From Gammaproteobacteria bacterium (lineage in GTDB: Bacteria > Pseudomonadota > Gammaproteobacteria > WOZS01), in assembly GCA_011620135.1 (NCBI GenBank), contig WOZS01000065.1, positions 34,419 to 69,443 on the forward strand: a stretch of 35,025 nucleotides of DNA. The letters run 5' to 3'. The position numbers and the translations under genes are program-made. The notes under the pieces were generated by a model that saw only the letters and a list, made by a program, of their open reading frames with translations, was not told the DNA's origin and searched no databases. Positions 33,688-35,025 of the stretch are shown here, piece after piece. Position 1 is the stretch's first letter. Each line of letters opens with the position of its first letter.

Positions 33688-34034
33688 CCAGTGGTGCTAC
33701 AGCAATCGCTCATGCCGTGGTGGTGTTATGCACCGTCCCGGACCAGCAAACCGCCCAGGCGCTGGCTCATGCGCTGGTCAGCGAGCATCTGGCCGCGTGC
33801 ATCAATATCCTGGGGCCCCTGTCGAGCATCTACCAATGGGATGGTCAGCTTGAGCAGGCCACGGAGCATCTGCTGATCATCAAGACCACCACCACCGCCT
33901 ATCCACAGCTGGAGGCCAGGCTCAGCGCCCTGCACCCCTATGAGGTGCCGGAAATCATGGCCCTGCCGGTCTCACAGGGAGCGGGTTCCTATCTGCACTG
34001 GCTGTGCGCCAGCACCATCAAACCCTCTGCCTAG
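33684..34034 (+). CDS. cutA: Divalent cation tolerance protein CutA
   Basis: The 116-residue protein shows the CutA1 pattern: VLCTVPDQQTAQALAHALV, the LAACINILGPLSSIYQWDG block (36-54), EHLLIIKTT and HPYEVPEIMALPV (84-96), ending SYLHWL. CutA is a small trimer linked to copper tolerance in E. coli; its exact function is unsettled. The ATG at 33684 overlaps the preceding stop as ATGA, so it is probably co-translated. A hairpin follows the gene. Confidence 0.96.
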   Translation: MTSGATAIAHAVVVLCTVPDQQTAQALAHALVSEHLAACINILGPLSSIYQWDGQLEQATEHLLIIKTTTTAYPQLEARLSALHPYEVPEIMALPVSQGAGSYLHWLCASTIKPSA

Positions 34035-34055
34035 GGCATCACGAGCATCGAGACG

Positions 34056-34075
34056 AGCTCCACAAAAGTGGAGCT
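34056..34075 (+). terminator. Hairpin downstream of cutA
   Basis: AGCTCCAC (34056-34063) and GTGGAGCT (34068-34075) form a perfect eight-base stem with an AAAA loop, 22 bases after the cutA stop. The tail GGGCTTTGCC has only a short T-run, so it resembles a weak intrinsic terminator. Confidence 0.55.
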
Positions 34076-34180
34076 GGGCTTTGCCATTCCTGGCGACATG
34101 GAGCCTGTTCTCTTGCATTGCAAGCTTGGCTCAGATATGGTCCAAGGCGTGGATCGTTTGGTCGATTGAGGTGTTTCCTC

Positions 34181-35025
34181 ATGAATCAGAAAACCTTCTC
34201 CTTGGCCAGGATGGCCTTATTGCTGCTTTTGGCAGGCCCTGGATCAATCAACCAAGCGTTTGCCAATGATGATCTGCTCCAAAAGGCGCAGCAGATTTTT
34301 GCGCCTTTGCCTCGAGATATGGCAACCAAGGCATACCCTTTATCGCCAGAAAAAATCGAGCTGGGCCGTAAGCTTTTTTTTGACCCCAGGCTCTCCTTGG
34401 ATGGCACGATCTCCTGCTCGACTTGCCATTTGCCACAGTTTTATGGCACCGATGCCCTGCAAAAAAGCATTGGTGTTTTGCAAAGACCAAACCACAGAAA
34501 CGCACCGACGGTTTTCAATGCCGCGCTCTATCCCATTCAATCGCGCTGGATAGGTGATCGGGAAAGCATCGAAGCACAGGCCCAGGACTCTTTGACGGGC
34601 AAAACCACGATGGGCAACCCGAATACTGAAGCCGTGATCGAAAAGCTCAACCATCTGGGCTATGCAAAGGCGTTTGAAAAAGCCTTTCCCCAGGAAGAAA
34701 AGCCAATCACACCAAAAAACTGGGGGATTGCCATCGGTGCTTTCGAGCGTACCTTGACGACACCAAGCCCTTTTGATCGCTATCTGGCAGGCGATGAACA
34801 TGCTTTGGATGCACAAGCCAAAGCAGGCCTCAAGGCATTTATGGAAACCGGATGCATCGCTTGTCATAACGGGGTTGGCCTGGGCGGTGGCAGTTTCCAG
34901 AAATTTGGGGTTTTTGGCGAGTACTGGCAAGAAACCAAAAGCCAGGAAATTGATCAGGGTCGCTTTGCTTTGACCGAAAAAGAAAGCGATCGCTATGTTT
35001 TCAAGGTCCCGAGCCTGAGAAATGT
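34181..35025 (+). CDS. Di-heme cytochrome c peroxidase (MauG/CcpA family), partial
   Basis: The frame is open from ATG 34181 to the right edge (281 codons). A signal peptide (MNQKTFSLARMALLLLLAG, then AFA) directs it to the periplasm. Two heme-binding motifs are visible: CSTCH in TISCSTCHLPQFYG (about residues 77-90) and CIACH in METGCIACHNGVGLGGG. The early PLSPEKIELGRKLFFDPRLS, the RNAPTVFNAALY box and the late VPSLRN are typical of bacterial cytochrome c peroxidases, which reduce H2O2 with electrons from small cytochromes. The C-terminus is outside the window. Base use is visibly poorer in GC than the rest: one 60-base line (34801-34860) counts 31 G+C, and codons such as TTT, AAA and CAA are common, suggesting recent transfer or different selection. 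Confidence 0.93.
   Translation, partial: MNQKTFSLARMALLLLLAGPGSINQAFANDDLLQKAQQIFAPLPRDMATKAYPLSPEKIELGRKLFFDPRLSLDGTISCSTCHLPQFYGTDALQKSIGVLQRPNHRNAPTVFNAALYPIQSRWIGDRESIEAQAQDSLTGKTTMGNPNTEAVIEKLNHLGYAKAFEKAFPQEEKPITPKNWGIAIGAFERTLTTPSPFDRYLAGDEHALDAQAKAGLKAFMETGCIACHNGVGLGGGSFQKFGVFGEYWQETKSQEIDQGRFALTEKESDRYVFKVPSLRN

Overview
The window reads as chromosomal DNA of a GC-rich Gram-negative proteobacterium, probably a beta- or gamma-proteobacterium. Supporting features are a short-form HisG, a KdtB/LpxL-type lipid acyltransferase, a dapA gene followed by a lipoprotein gene in the position bamC takes in gammaproteobacteria, and a tRNA-Ser gene with encoded CCA. I cannot name the genus. About 35 protein genes and one tRNA fill the window. 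Most carry the enzymatic motifs of their families, and many are joined by 4-base ATGA overlaps.

Left part (1-8660). A partial nitroreductase is followed, on the minus strand, by a tightly coupled hisG-hisD-purC operon. Divergent from it are a lactate 2-monooxygenase-like FMN enzyme and two unlike acyl-CoA dehydrogenases that look like the two halves of one heteromeric enzyme. A secreted calcineurin-type phosphoesterase comes next.

Middle (8880-15510). A three-gene run encodes a BtrH_N/DUF4872 protein, a clan GH-A glycosidase-like protein and a GNAT acetyltransferase. A DUF5661 exported protein and a glutaredoxin lie on the other strand. Then comes a thiolase-fold protein without the nucleophilic Cys plus a DUF35 zinc-ribbon/OB protein, a pair resembling the steroid side-chain aldolase Ltp2-ChsH2. 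A fragment of a class III CoA-transferase (pseudogene) and a crotonase gene follow. The crotonase start codon and Shine-Dalgarno sequence are repeated five times in tandem. Together with the dehydrogenase pair, TesB and an acyl-CoA synthetase, these suggest CoA-dependent breakdown of a cyclic or branched acid; the substrate cannot be read from the sequence.

Right part (15506-35025). A compact plus-strand run encodes a Rieske ferredoxin, TesB, a divergent DAHP synthase, Mfd and QueH. It is followed by a formamidase, a 545-base stretch with no supported gene, an APH-like/P-loop kinase fusion divergent from a glutaminyl cyclase, a TusA-like protein, an AI-2E-family permease, a PhoH-PIN protein with Bcp peroxiredoxin, dapA with a small lipoprotein, tRNA-Ser(GGA), acyl-CoA synthetase, an LpxL-like acyltransferase, CutA and a truncated di-heme cytochrome c peroxidase of lower GC content.

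No phage, insertion sequence, CRISPR array or transcription-factor gene was seen. The most unusual signals are the tandem start-site repeat of the crotonase gene, the duplicated Shine-Dalgarno of the thiolase-fold gene, the BtrH-like cassette, the complementary dehydrogenase pair and the mini-lipoprotein after dapA.
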